A stretch of DNA of 38,737 nt, taken from NCBI GenBank assembly GCA_031265435.1, contig JAISCR010000064.1, forward strand, positions 1 through 38,737, read 5' to 3'. Position numbers and translations under genes: made by a program. This DNA comes from Treponema sp. (GTDB lineage: Bacteria; Spirochaetota; Spirochaetia; Treponematales; Breznakiellaceae). The notes under the pieces were generated by a model. It was not told the DNA's origin. It worked only from the letters and a program-made list of their open reading frames with translations, and did not search any database. Shown piece by piece: positions 7,377-16,081 of this stretch (positions are counted from its first letter, which is position 1; every line of letters begins with the position of its first letter).

Positions 7377-8942
7377 ATGTCATCAATGAATACGCAGACC
7401 CTCATCGGTATGGCCGCCTATCTCCTGGCGATGATCGTTATCGGGCTTTGGTATGCCCGGCGGAGTAACAGCAACCCCGAGGAGTATTTCCTGGGGAAAC
7501 GGGGGCTTGGGCCCTGGGTCGCCGCTATGAGCGCCGAGGCTTCGGATATGTCCGGCTGGCTTCTTATGGGTCTGCCCGGCGTTGCCTATTTTACCGGTGT
7601 AGGAGAGGCCTTCTGGACCGCTCTGGGGCTCTTTATCGGAACCTGGGTCAACTGGGCTATAGTGGCCAAACGGTTGCGTACCTATTCGCAGGTTGCCGAC
7701 AACGCCATTACCCTGCCCGATTTTTTCAGCAAGCGGTTCCATGACAAGCGCCGTGTGCTTACGGCCATTGCCGCCCTGATTATCATTATATTTTTCTCTA
7801 TTTATGCCAGTTCGCAGTTTGTCGCATTCGGCAAACTCTTTGGCTATGTCTTCGGCGCGGAGGACTACTTTACCGCCATGGTTATCCTGGGGGCGGCGCT
7901 TGTCACTATCTACACCCTCCTGGGAGGCTTCCTGGCCGAAAGCGCCCTGGACCTCATCCAGGGTTTCGTCATGATTGGAGCCCTGATTCTGGTTCTGGTT
8001 TTCGGCTTTGTCCATGCCGGCGGTCTTGCCGCGATAACGGAAAATCTTGAGAATTTCCCCCGGTTTCTGGACATCTTCGGTATCGCCACCCCCGATACCT
8101 CAGGCGGTGTCCAAAAGGCGGTAAACGGTGTTCCCCTCTTCGGGCCCGGGGCCAATTACGGCTTTCTTACCATTATTTCGACCATGGCCTGGGGGCTGGG
8201 GTACTTCGGTATGCCCCAGGTGCTGCTCCGGTTCATGGCCGTCAACAAGACTTCCAATATCCGTAAATCCCGGAATATCGCGGTGATATGGTGTTTCCTC
8301 TCCATGTTCGCGGCCATTGCCATCGGCCTTATTGGCCGGGCCTATCTGCCCGGTCTTCTCACCAGCGCGGGGACATCGGAGACCATCTTCATCCACATGA
8401 GTACCCGTTTCTTCCCGCCTCTTATCGCGGGTGTTGTAATTTCGGGCATCCTGGCGGCGTCCATGAGTTCTTCCGATTCCTATATGCTCATCGCGTCTTC
8501 CGCGGTATCCAACGATCTGGTAAAGGGAATTATCAAAAAGGATGCCGATGAGGCCCTGGTCATGTGGATCGCCCGGGCCGCCATGCTGGGGGTAACGGTT
8601 TTCGGCGTGATCATGGCCCTTTCGGGGAATGAGTCTATCTTCCGCATCGTTTCCTACGCATGGGCAGGACTTGGCGCCGCGTTCGGGCCTCTGGTGCTTT
8701 TCAGTCTCTTCTGGAAACGTACTACATTCCCCGCCGCGGTGGCAGGCATGCTTTCGGGCGGCATCATGGTCATCGTCTGGAAAAACCTGATCGCCAAAGC
8801 CGGCGGCGTCTTTGCCATCTACGAACTGCTCCCCGCGTTTATCATCTCCTGTCTGGTAATCTGGATTGTAAGCCTCTGCACAAGGCAGGATGACAAGACC
8901 ATTGACGAGGAATTCGAGAAGGCGAGGACAGCGGAGTTTTAG
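7377..8942 (+). CDS. putP: Sodium/proline symporter PutP
   Basis: A 521-residue inner-membrane protein of the solute:sodium symporter family, close to the usual length of PutP (about 500), with a dozen or more hydrophobic segments. Residues 52-70 read SAEASDMSGWLLMGLPGVA, the hallmark of PutP; Asp57 corresponds to the Na+-site aspartate (Asp55) of the E. coli protein. Later, SGILAASMSSSDSYMLIASS matches the TM9 Ser/Thr-rich sodium-site helix. It should import proline with Na+. The start is ATG 7377, eight bases after AAGGAGG; an in-frame TTG at 7362 overlaps that site. It is probably monocistronic, as the next gene is on the other strand. Confidence 0.92.
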   Translation: MSSMNTQTLIGMAAYLLAMIVIGLWYARRSNSNPEEYFLGKRGLGPWVAAMSAEASDMSGWLLMGLPGVAYFTGVGEAFWTALGLFIGTWVNWAIVAKRLRTYSQVADNAITLPDFFSKRFHDKRRVLTAIAALIIIIFFSIYASSQFVAFGKLFGYVFGAEDYFTAMVILGAALVTIYTLLGGFLAESALDLIQGFVMIGALILVLVFGFVHAGGLAAITENLENFPRFLDIFGIATPDTSGGVQKAVNGVPLFGPGANYGFLTIISTMAWGLGYFGMPQVLLRFMAVNKTSNIRKSRNIAVIWCFLSMFAAIAIGLIGRAYLPGLLTSAGTSETIFIHMSTRFFPPLIAGVVISGILAASMSSSDSYMLIASSAVSNDLVKGIIKKDADEALVMWIARAAMLGVTVFGVIMALSGNESIFRIVSYAWAGLGAAFGPLVLFSLFWKRTTFPAAVAGMLSGGIMVIVWKNLIAKAGGVFAIYELLPAFIISCLVIWIVSLCTRQDDKTIDEEFEKARTAEF

Positions 8943-8948
8943 TATCTA

Positions 8949-8974
8949 GAGTCTGTCTATAATGCAGACACATT
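8949..8974 (+). repeat. Dispersed intergenic repeat, family 1, copy A
   Basis: Begins GAGTCTGTCTATAATGCAGA, with TGTCT and AGACA able to pair around TATAATGC. It matches copy B (30853-30878) at 21 of 26 positions and shares GTCTGTCTATAA with copy C (37519-37554, minus). Confidence 0.6.
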
Positions 8975-9013
8975 TCGGAACAGGTTCGGTAAAGAAGTAT
9001 GATTTTTGTGCGT

Positions 9014-9038
9014 GAACCAGGTTATATCTTCCTGGTTC
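9014..9038 (-). terminator. Hairpin spanning the stop of the DRTGG gene
   Basis: GAACCAGG (9014-9021) pairs with CCTGGTTC (9031-9038), leaving a nine-base loop that contains the stop codon. The tail after it is not U-rich, so termination efficiency is uncertain. Confidence 0.4.
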
Positions 9039-9378
9039 CGCCGGTTTTGAGTCCTGCTTCGTAGAGTTTGCCGCAGGCAAGAAACATGGGGAGTTTGGTG
9101 CCCCCCAGAATGATGTCCGATTCTTCCGCCATGTCGATCATATCACGGCTGGGGTTTTTGCCCCGGACAAAGATGATGCAGTGAATATCCAGCAATTCCG
9201 CAGTCCTGATCACCTGGGGGTTTACGAGGCCGGTAAGGAGAAGTACTCTTTCTTTTACAAAGGCCATAACATCACTCATCAGGTCGGCTCCGCAGGCGGA
9301 AGCTACTTCAATATGTGCCTTTTCCTCTCCGGAAAAAAATTGCCCTTCCACTACCTGTATTGCTTCGGCTACGGTCAT
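9022..9378 (-). CDS. Stand-alone DRTGG-domain protein
   Basis: A 118-residue soluble protein made of one domain: a start MTVAEAIQVVEG, a central ADLMSDVMAFVKERVLLLTG, then IIFVRGKNPSRDMIDMAEES and a C-terminal 'LAxGKLYEAGL' helix. This is the layout of the DRTGG domain, found alone or fused to CBS or phosphotransacetylase domains, and next to hydrogenase and redox genes in anaerobes. Its ligand is not known. The start at 9378 follows GGGGGA; the longer frame to 9408 lacks a site. It has its own promoter (9399-9427) and no hydrogenase neighbour here. A hairpin (9014-9038) spans the stop codon. Confidence 0.75.
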   Translation of the reverse strand: MTVAEAIQVVEGQFFSGEEKAHIEVASACGADLMSDVMAFVKERVLLLTGLVNPQVIRTAELLDIHCIIFVRGKNPSRDMIDMAEESDIILGGTKLPMFLACGKLYEAGLKTGGTRKI

Positions 9379-9398
9379 ACATATCCCCCAATAGTTTA

Positions 9399-9427
9399 AG
9401 CATAGCATAGTACGGCTTCTGTTTCAA
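9399..9427 (-). promoter_or_regulatory. Promoter of the DRTGG gene
   Basis: On the minus strand TTGAAA (9427-9422), 17 bases, TATGCT (9404-9399), about 20 bases before the start codon. Confidence 0.6.
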
Positions 9428-9448
9428 GGCGACAACGGCAGGCTTTTT

Positions 9449-9473
9449 GTCAAAACCTGCGGAGCTTTGGGGC
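9449..9473 (+). repeat. Dispersed hairpin repeat, family 2, copy D
   Basis: The stretch has CAAAACCTGCGG then CTTTGGGGC. It resembles copy C (33242-33261, minus), sharing AAAAC, CGG and CTTTGGGGC in order. Part of it also pairs with GCAGG upstream (9440) to form a hairpin after recG. Confidence 0.4.
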
Positions 9474-11611
9474 TACAGGCTCACCTCTTCAAAGGGGGGC
9501 GCTTCTTCCATGAGGCGGGAAATGACCCGGTGATCGGAGAGAAGGAGGCCGGGGTCTTGCTGCAGGATGGCGAAGGCGTCTTCACGGGCTTTGATAAGTT
9601 CCCTGATGTCCCGCACGGGATCGGCGAGTCCCAGTTTGAGGTAGCCTGACTGTTCTATTCCGGCGATTTGCCCCGGCCCGCGGAGTTTCAGGTCTTCTTC
9701 CGCAATGACAAAGCCGTCCGAATTTTCCAGCATCACCTTGAGCCGCTGTTTGCCCTCTTCGGTAAGAGAGCCGCGGAAGTCCAACTGGTCGTCTTTTTCG
9801 TGTTTTGCCTGCTCTGAATACACGAGGAAACAGTATGCCTGATCGGTGCCCCGGCCCACCCTGCCGCGGAGCTGGTGCAGGGCGGAAAGTCCGAAACGTT
9901 CGGCGTGTTCAATTACCATGCAGCTTGCGTTGGGTACATCCACACCCACTTCCACCACGCTGGTGGCAACGAGTATTCTGGTTTCCCCTCCGCGGAAGCT
10001 CTCCATGATGCGCCGTTTCTCTTCTTCATCAACTCTGGAATGGAGCAGGGTGGTGGAAAATCCGGGAAAAATCTCCACGGCAAGTCTTTCCGCCATGGAA
10101 ACGGCGTTTTTGAGGCCGCTCTCTCCGGGACTTTCATCATCCCCGATGAGAGGATAGACAAAGTACGCCTGCCTGCCCGCGTCCAGTTCCCGGCGGACAA
10201 AATCGTAGACACGTTTTTCGCTGGACTGGCTTGCCAGGTGGGTCTTTACCGGTTTCCGGCCGGGGGGCATGTTCCGGATGCTGGAGACTTCAAGGTCGCC
10301 GAACACGGTAAACGCAAGGCTCCGGGGTATCGGGGTGGCGCTCATCATGAGGAGGTCCGGCATGGATCCCTTTGCCATGATCTGTGAACGCTGGGTAACC
10401 CCAAAGCGGTGCTGTTCATCCACCACGACAAGCTTCAATGCCCTGTACTCCACACCGGCGGAAAAAAGCGCGTGCGTGCCCACGGCCAGATCCACCTCTC
10501 CACCGGCAAGGCGTTTCAGGAGTTCCCGCCTGCCCTGGGACGACACGTTTCCCGTGAGGAAGGCGGGCCGTACACCCAGGGGTTCCAGAAGCCGGGCCGC
10601 GTTTTCCGCATGCTGCCGTGCCAGCAGTTCCGTGGGAGCCATGAGCGTCGCCTGCCCTCCCTCTTCTATGGTTTTAAGGCACGCGAGAAAGGCGACAAGG
10701 GTTTTGCCGGAACCCACATCCCCCTGCAAAAGCCGGGCCATCGGGTAAGGACTGTTCATGTCGGCGTTGATCTCCGCAATGGCTTCCCCCTGTCCGCGCG
10801 TCAGCTCAAAGGGCAGCCGCCCGATAAGACGCCGCTGCAGGGCGGAAAGAGATCCGCCCATACCGGACGAAGGCCGTACATCCGCGGCGGCACTTTTCCG
10901 ATCCAGGGCCCGCTTTCCTATCATTATTTCAAGGTAGAAGAGTTCGGTGTATATCAGGCTGCGGCGGGCCTTTTCCAGCTCTTCCATGGAGAGGGGGAAG
11001 TGAATCGCGCGGATCGTATCTTTTTTTGAAAGGAGACCTTCACGCGCGGCAATGCCGCGGGGGATCTCGTCTTCCACATTTTCGTGTGCAAACTGTTCCA
11101 GCGCGTTCTTTACCAGTTTGCGGAGCGTTTTTTGCGTCAGATCCCCGCTGAGGGGATACACCGGAAGAATTTTGCCGAAACTTTTGCTTCCCCCTTCATT
11201 GCCGTCCGGGGCTTCGTAGTCAAAGGCGCCGCTTTGGATTTCACCATACTTGTAATTGAATTTTCCGGTGATGAACCAGCGGCTGCCGGGAACAAACTGT
11301 TTTTCCAGAAAATTCCGGTTAAAGCAGAGCAGGGCCGCCTGAGCCGTTTCGTCCCTGACGATCAGCTTGAGGGTGCGCATCCTGCCGAAGCCAATCCACT
11401 GCTGATCGATAACCGTTACGGTGGTACAGACCCTGGAATTGGTTCTGAAACCGGCCAGGGGAACATAGTGATTCCTGTCTTCCCAGTCCCGGGGATAGTA
11501 GCGGAGGAGATCAACAACCCTTGTAACGCCGGCCTTCTTCAGCATCGCCTCAGTCTTGCTTCCCACCCCCTGGATCGAAGTGATGGGCCGGGAGATGGAA
11601 CCGAGGAACAT
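9473..11611 (-). CDS. recG: ATP-dependent DNA helicase RecG
   Basis: A 712-residue protein of normal RecG length. It begins with the wedge/OB region (about 1-240; SIQGVGSKTEAMLKKAGV at 12-29 is the usual RecG opening). The helicase core follows: Walker A GDVGSGKT at 297-304, motif Ia PTELLARQHA, the DEQH box at 398-401 followed by RFGVTQR, motif III MSATPIPRSLA, and motif VI HQLRGRVGRG. It remodels stalled replication forks and branched DNA, moving on double-stranded DNA. It starts ten bases after the yggT stop with a weak ribosome site, so it is likely co-transcribed with dnaE and yggT. Confidence 0.96.
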   Translation of the reverse strand: MFLGSISRPITSIQGVGSKTEAMLKKAGVTRVVDLLRYYPRDWEDRNHYVPLAGFRTNSRVCTTVTVIDQQWIGFGRMRTLKLIVRDETAQAALLCFNRNFLEKQFVPGSRWFITGKFNYKYGEIQSGAFDYEAPDGNEGGSKSFGKILPVYPLSGDLTQKTLRKLVKNALEQFAHENVEDEIPRGIAAREGLLSKKDTIRAIHFPLSMEELEKARRSLIYTELFYLEIMIGKRALDRKSAAADVRPSSGMGGSLSALQRRLIGRLPFELTRGQGEAIAEINADMNSPYPMARLLQGDVGSGKTLVAFLACLKTIEEGGQATLMAPTELLARQHAENAARLLEPLGVRPAFLTGNVSSQGRRELLKRLAGGEVDLAVGTHALFSAGVEYRALKLVVVDEQHRFGVTQRSQIMAKGSMPDLLMMSATPIPRSLAFTVFGDLEVSSIRNMPPGRKPVKTHLASQSSEKRVYDFVRRELDAGRQAYFVYPLIGDDESPGESGLKNAVSMAERLAVEIFPGFSTTLLHSRVDEEEKRRIMESFRGGETRILVATSVVEVGVDVPNASCMVIEHAERFGLSALHQLRGRVGRGTDQAYCFLVYSEQAKHEKDDQLDFRGSLTEEGKQRLKVMLENSDGFVIAEEDLKLRGPGQIAGIEQSGYLKLGLADPVRDIRELIKAREDAFAILQQDPGLLLSDHRVISRLMEEAPPFEEVSL

Positions 11612-11620
11612 TGCCGGCGG

Positions 11621-12211
11621 CTAGAACGGGAGACGGATGAGGAGACTGGAAACAATACGGATCACTATCCCGCCTCCGATTAAGAGTGCCAGAAAGAAGG
11701 CGATGGAAATGAGAAGCCTTCTCACGTAGGAGTCTACCCTGCCCGGCGAAAAAATTCCCCCGATTTTGTAGAGTATCGGCTGGGAGATGCCGTCGATCAC
11801 CTGCCAGAAGGGGTGGCGGACATTGAGGTTTGCCAGGAATGCGATGAACCTCAGCGCCAGGATCACCGTAAAGAAGCCCAGGAGAAACGAAAGGGCCGAC
11901 CAGAGGGAGGAAAGGGCGATGGCAAGTATTATTCCCAGGCTCAGCCTGCCGTAAAAGGCAATAGCGGAGAAGACGTTCCGGGCCAGGGAGAGAAGGGCTA
12001 TACCGGCAATGGGGGAAAAGTCGAGAAAACCCGTTCTGAGGATCGGGAAACGGCGGAACCAGTTGAGATAGGGATCGGTGATCGATGCCAAAACTTCCCC
12101 GGTTCTTCCATAGCCGCCGCCTGAAAACCAGGTGATCATGATCCGCACGAAGATGATCAGGGAATAGAGCCCGGCCGCTCCCGCAAGAATATTAAAAATA
12201 ACCCGTATCAT
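11621..12211 (-). CDS. yggT: YggT-family membrane protein
   Basis: A 196-residue integral membrane protein with two copies of the YggT unit. The first unit is a helix (IFNILAGAAGLYSLIIFVRI), the segment ITWFSGGG, then DPYLNWFRRFPIL. The second has FITVxLALRFIAFL-like sequence, then PFWQVIDGISQPILYKI. The 'I(T/S)-DPYLNxFRR' sequence after the first helix is the family signature. YggT proteins are linked to cell division, osmotic tolerance and membrane organisation, but the biochemical role is unknown. It sits four bases after dnaE and ten before recG, so it is translated as part of that operon; GAGGAG at the dnaE stop serves as its ribosome site. Confidence 0.88.
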   Translation of the reverse strand: MIRVIFNILAGAAGLYSLIIFVRIMITWFSGGGYGRTGEVLASITDPYLNWFRRFPILRTGFLDFSPIAGIALLSLARNVFSAIAFYGRLSLGIILAIALSSLWSALSFLLGFFTVILALRFIAFLANLNVRHPFWQVIDGISQPILYKIGGIFSPGRVDSYVRRLLISIAFFLALLIGGGIVIRIVSSLLIRLPF

Positions 12212-12214
12212 AAC

Positions 12215-15200
12215 TCACTCCTCAATCCATTCCGCCTCTTCCACGGCGGCACATTCTTTCAGTCTTCCCGCATCTCCGCTTCCGGCTCCATAGCGGCTTG
12301 CAGTGCGGATCACAATCTCCCCGTTCGAGACGGGAACATGAATGAAAACCGGGGAAGAACCCGCATCCGAAAGGAGTTCCTGCAGGGGGTAGAGGCTGTC
12401 TTCCCTGTCCGCCGCTCCGTTCCGCAGTTTTATATGGAGGCTTTTCGCCTCTCCGGCGAATTCAGACGCCTCTTTCACCGGCTCTTCGGCGGCCTGCGCA
12501 TCCAGTTCGGCCTTTCGTTTTGCCTGCCGGGCAAGTTTGTCAATATCCACGACGCTGGATACCTTGAAGCCCGGTTTTTCCGGGTTTTTGTCCTTTTCGG
12601 GATCTATGTTTCCCTTGAACGCCATAATCGTGTCCGGAATCACCCTGGCCTTGCAATCCTGCCAGACCGAGGAAAAGAATACCAGATCTATCTCTCCCCG
12701 GTAGTCCTGCAGGACGCCGAAAGCCATTTCCTTTCCGTTACGATCCCTGATCTCCCGCAGGGACTTGAAAATTCCTACGATAGTGTAGGAACCTTTCTGG
12801 CTGGTCTTGAGATTCGCCAGATTGAGGCCCGAAAAATACTTCCAGACATCCTTTTGCTCATCCATGGGGTGTCCCGAGGCATAGTAACCCAGGAGGGCCA
12901 TTTCCCGTTCAAGCCACTCCTCCCTGCTCTTTACCGGAGCGTCTTTGTAGATAAAGTCAGGATATTCCTTTTCCCCCGCCTCTCCGAAGAGGCTCTGTCC
13001 CGATTTCCTGTCCTCCTTGATGCTCTGCACATAATCTACAGCCCCTTCCAGATTGGCAAGGAGAATATCCCGGTTCTTTCCCATCCTGTCGAAGGCGCCT
13101 GTTTCGATAAGGAGTTCAATCACCTTCTTGCCCACGGTTTTTATATCCACCTTGTTGAGGAAGTCTATAAAGTCCCGGTAGGGTTCGGCCTTCCTGCATG
13201 CGATGATCTCCTCCGCAGACCTGTCCCCTATGCCCTTGATGGCCTTGAGCCCATAGACAACTCTGCCTTCCGAAACGGAGAAGAGCCTTTCGGAGCGGTT
13301 TACATCCGGAGGATCGATGGTAAGGCCCATACGCCGCGCCTCTTCGATGTATTCGGGGAGTTTTTCCTTGTCCGCGGCTCCTATTTCGTTGGAGAGGTTG
13401 GCCGCCATGAATTCCGCGGGGAAGTTGGCCTTGCAGTACGCGGTACGATAGGAGAGTACCGAATAGGCTGCCGCGTGGCTCTTGTTGAAACCGTATTCGG
13501 CAAAGGGAATCAACAGTTCGAAGATCCTGTCCGCAACGTCTTCCCTGTAGCCCTGTTCCCGCGCCCCGGCAATGAATTTTGCCTTTTCGGCAACCATTAC
13601 CTCCATCTTCTTCTTTCCCATGGCCCGGCGCAGAAGGTCGGCCTGTCCCAGACTGTAGCCCGCGATGATCCGGGCCACCATCATCACCTGTTCCTGATAG
13701 GTGATAACCCCGTAGGTCTCCTTGAGCAGGGTCTCCAGGCTCGGGTCGGGGTATTCGATGGTCTGCCGGCCGTTTTTGGAATCGGCAAACTGATCGATGA
13801 ACTTCATGGGCCCCGGACGGTACAGGCTTGTGATGGCGGTCAGATCCCCTATGGAAGTGGGCTTAATCTTCTTGAGGGTATTCTGCATACCCTCCCTGTC
13901 AAACTGGAAAACACCGGCGCTTTTCCCTTCTCCCAGCATCCTGAAGGTTTTTTCATCGTTCTCATTGATGCTTTTGATGTCGAAGCCGGCATATTCGCCG
14001 CCCCTGGCCCGGACGAGATCCACGGTATGTTTGATAAGGTCAAGGGTCTTGAGGCCCAGAAAGTCCATCTTTACAAGGCCGCGGTCTTCCAGAAAATTCA
14101 TCGTGTACTGGGTGGCTATTCCTCCGCCTTTTTTTTCGGTTTCCTTGTAGAGGGGGACATAGTCGGTAAGTTCCGTTTTTCCAATCACCACACCCGCGGC
14201 GTGGAGACTGGAATGCCGGTTAAGCCCCTCCAGCCTGCGGGCAAGGCTGAAGAGTTCCGTATAGCGGGGATCTTCTTCAAGTTCCTGCAGCTGCCGGGCC
14301 GCCGCCTGGGCTTCCGGGTTTTTCGCTTCCTTGCCTTCCGGGTGGAATGCCTTCTTCAGGGTGATCTTGGGCTCCTTGGGGATCAGTTTTGTGATGCGTT
14401 CCGAATCGCTTATGCTTATGTTGAGCACCCGGGCCACATCTTTGATCACCTGTTTGGCGCCCAGGGTTCCAAAGGTGATGATCTGGCCTACCCGTTCCTT
14501 GCCGTACTTTTCGGTCACATACTGAATCACCTCATCCCGGCGTTCGTTGCAGAAATCCACGTCAAAGTCCGGCATGCTGATCCGTTCCGGGTTAAGGAAA
14601 CGTTCAAAGAGCAGATCGTATTTGAGGGGATCGATATCGGTGATCCGCAGCGAATAAGCCACGATGGAACCCGCTCCGGAACCCCGGCCCGGACCCACCT
14701 CAATGCCGCATTCCTTGGCCCAGTTGATAAAATCCGCCACAATGAGGAAGTAACCGGTAAAACCCATCTTGATGATAACACCGAGTTCATACTCCGCCCG
14801 CTCGAGGATCTCTGTGCCGACAAGCGGGTACCGTTTCCGGAGGCCTTCCAGGGCAAGGTGCCTGAGATACGCATCGGCGTTTTCAAAACCCCGGGGAATC
14901 TCGAATTCGGGGAACATGGGCCCCGGTTTGGGAATGTCCGTATTACAGCGTTCCGCGATGCGGATCGTGTTGCTGACTGCCTCCGGGTAATCCGGAAAGA
15001 GGGCCGCCATTTCATCCCCGGTCTTGAAGTAAAACTGGTCTCCATGGTAACGCTTCCGCCTTTCGTCGGTTCTCAGCCTCCCTTCGCCGATACAGAGAAG
15101 CACATCGTGGGCAGCATTATCCTCCCTGTTGAGGTAGTGGATGTCGTTGGTGGCAACAAGTGGAATGCCGGTCTTCCGGGCGAGTTCCACAATTCCTGAG

Positions 15201-15817
15201 TTTACCTGCTTTTGCAGGGGGATACCGTGATCCTGGAGTTCCAGATAGAAGTTGGGCATCCCCTTTTCGTCACGTCCGAAGATCTCCGCCAGACGCCGGG
15301 CCCGTTTTTCCGCTTCCTGAAGCCTTCCCTTGGCGATAAGCCGGGGGATCTCCCCCTTGAGGCAGGCGGAAAGGCAGATAAGCCCCCCATGGTACTGAAG
15401 GAGGAGTTCTTCGTCGATCCGGGGCCTGAAGTAGAAACCTTCGGTATACGCAAAGGAGCAGAGTTTGATAAGGTTGAGATAGCCTTCCCGGTTTGCCGCC
15501 AGCAGGATCAGGTGGAAGTAATCGTCTTCGCCCTTTGGAGCCTTTTTTTTGTCTTTTCTGGAAGCGGGGGCAACATAGGCTTCGCAGCCGATGATGGGCC
15601 GCACCGGGTTTTTCCGTTTCTCGTGTTTTCCGTCCCCGGTGAGCCTTTCCTTACATGCCGCAAGAAATTCCATGGCCCCGAACATGTTGCCATGGTCGGT
15701 AAGGGCCAGATACCGCATTCCCAGCTCTTCGGCTCGATCCGCGAGGCTGTGTACAGAAACCGCCGCGTCCTGGAGGGAAAAATCCGAGTGGACATGGAGG
15801 TGAACAAAATCAGTCAT
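12215..15817 (-). CDS. dnaE: DNA polymerase III alpha subunit DnaE
   Basis: A 1200-residue replicative polymerase. The PHP domain comes first (HLHVHS at residues 6-11, DHGN at 41-44). The polymerase core carries the invariant GPGRGSGAGS and PDFDVDF; the latter's aspartates (417 and 419) are catalytic. A helix-hairpin-helix region and an OB-fold (YTIVGIFKSLREI) follow. It works with the sliding clamp and loader in chromosome replication. I chose the start at 15817 because DnaE normally opens M-x2-FVHLHVHS; GGAG lies only two bases upstream. An in-frame ATG at 15868 and the frame to 15895 stay open, so an N-terminal extension is possible. First gene of the dnaE-yggT-recG run. Confidence 0.96.
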   Translation of the reverse strand: MTDFVHLHVHSDFSLQDAAVSVHSLADRAEELGMRYLALTDHGNMFGAMEFLAACKERLTGDGKHEKRKNPVRPIIGCEAYVAPASRKDKKKAPKGEDDYFHLILLAANREGYLNLIKLCSFAYTEGFYFRPRIDEELLLQYHGGLICLSACLKGEIPRLIAKGRLQEAEKRARRLAEIFGRDEKGMPNFYLELQDHGIPLQKQVNSGIVELARKTGIPLVATNDIHYLNREDNAAHDVLLCIGEGRLRTDERRKRYHGDQFYFKTGDEMAALFPDYPEAVSNTIRIAERCNTDIPKPGPMFPEFEIPRGFENADAYLRHLALEGLRKRYPLVGTEILERAEYELGVIIKMGFTGYFLIVADFINWAKECGIEVGPGRGSGAGSIVAYSLRITDIDPLKYDLLFERFLNPERISMPDFDVDFCNERRDEVIQYVTEKYGKERVGQIITFGTLGAKQVIKDVARVLNISISDSERITKLIPKEPKITLKKAFHPEGKEAKNPEAQAAARQLQELEEDPRYTELFSLARRLEGLNRHSSLHAAGVVIGKTELTDYVPLYKETEKKGGGIATQYTMNFLEDRGLVKMDFLGLKTLDLIKHTVDLVRARGGEYAGFDIKSINENDEKTFRMLGEGKSAGVFQFDREGMQNTLKKIKPTSIGDLTAITSLYRPGPMKFIDQFADSKNGRQTIEYPDPSLETLLKETYGVITYQEQVMMVARIIAGYSLGQADLLRRAMGKKKMEVMVAEKAKFIAGAREQGYREDVADRIFELLIPFAEYGFNKSHAAAYSVLSYRTAYCKANFPAEFMAANLSNEIGAADKEKLPEYIEEARRMGLTIDPPDVNRSERLFSVSEGRVVYGLKAIKGIGDRSAEEIIACRKAEPYRDFIDFLNKVDIKTVGKKVIELLIETGAFDRMGKNRDILLANLEGAVDYVQSIKEDRKSGQSLFGEAGEKEYPDFIYKDAPVKSREEWLEREMALLGYYASGHPMDEQKDVWKYFSGLNLANLKTSQKGSYTIVGIFKSLREIRDRNGKEMAFGVLQDYRGEIDLVFFSSVWQDCKARVIPDTIMAFKGNIDPEKDKNPEKPGFKVSSVVDIDKLARQAKRKAELDAQAAEEPVKEASEFAGEAKSLHIKLRNGAADREDSLYPLQELLSDAGSSPVFIHVPVSNGEIVIRTASRYGAGSGDAGRLKECAAVEEAEWIEE

Positions 15818-15938
15818 TTCTCCATGATACCCCGATGAGGGGATGGGCACAAGATTCGGATCCGGCATAACCTGTTGCTCCAATACTACCGGCAATCATG
15901 GAATAACCTCATAAAACTAAAAAATGAACAAGAAAAAG

Positions 15939-15958
15939 ACGGTATCTTAAATTACCGT
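15939..15958. promoter_or_regulatory. Inverted repeat between dnaE and the Fn3 lipoprotein
   Basis: ACGGTA (15939-15944) and TACCGT (15953-15958) are perfect arms around an eight-base centre with TTAA in the middle. It lies between the divergent dnaE and lipoprotein genes and could be an operator. No protein can be assigned. Confidence 0.3.
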
Positions 15959-16081
15959 ATAAATGATTTGAGAATAGATCTAACGGAGGCGGGAAGCAGC
16001 ATACGAATAATTAATCATCATAGCGTTATTCTTTCATAAGTATGAATTTTCGTCAACAGGACGCAGGAGGGAGAAAAACCG

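Noticed and set aside
12338-15199. A 953-codon open frame on the plus strand
   Set aside because: It is antisense to dnaE, which has all its polymerase motifs. The frame is open because of the codon usage of dnaE, and its product has no recognisable domain or ribosome site.
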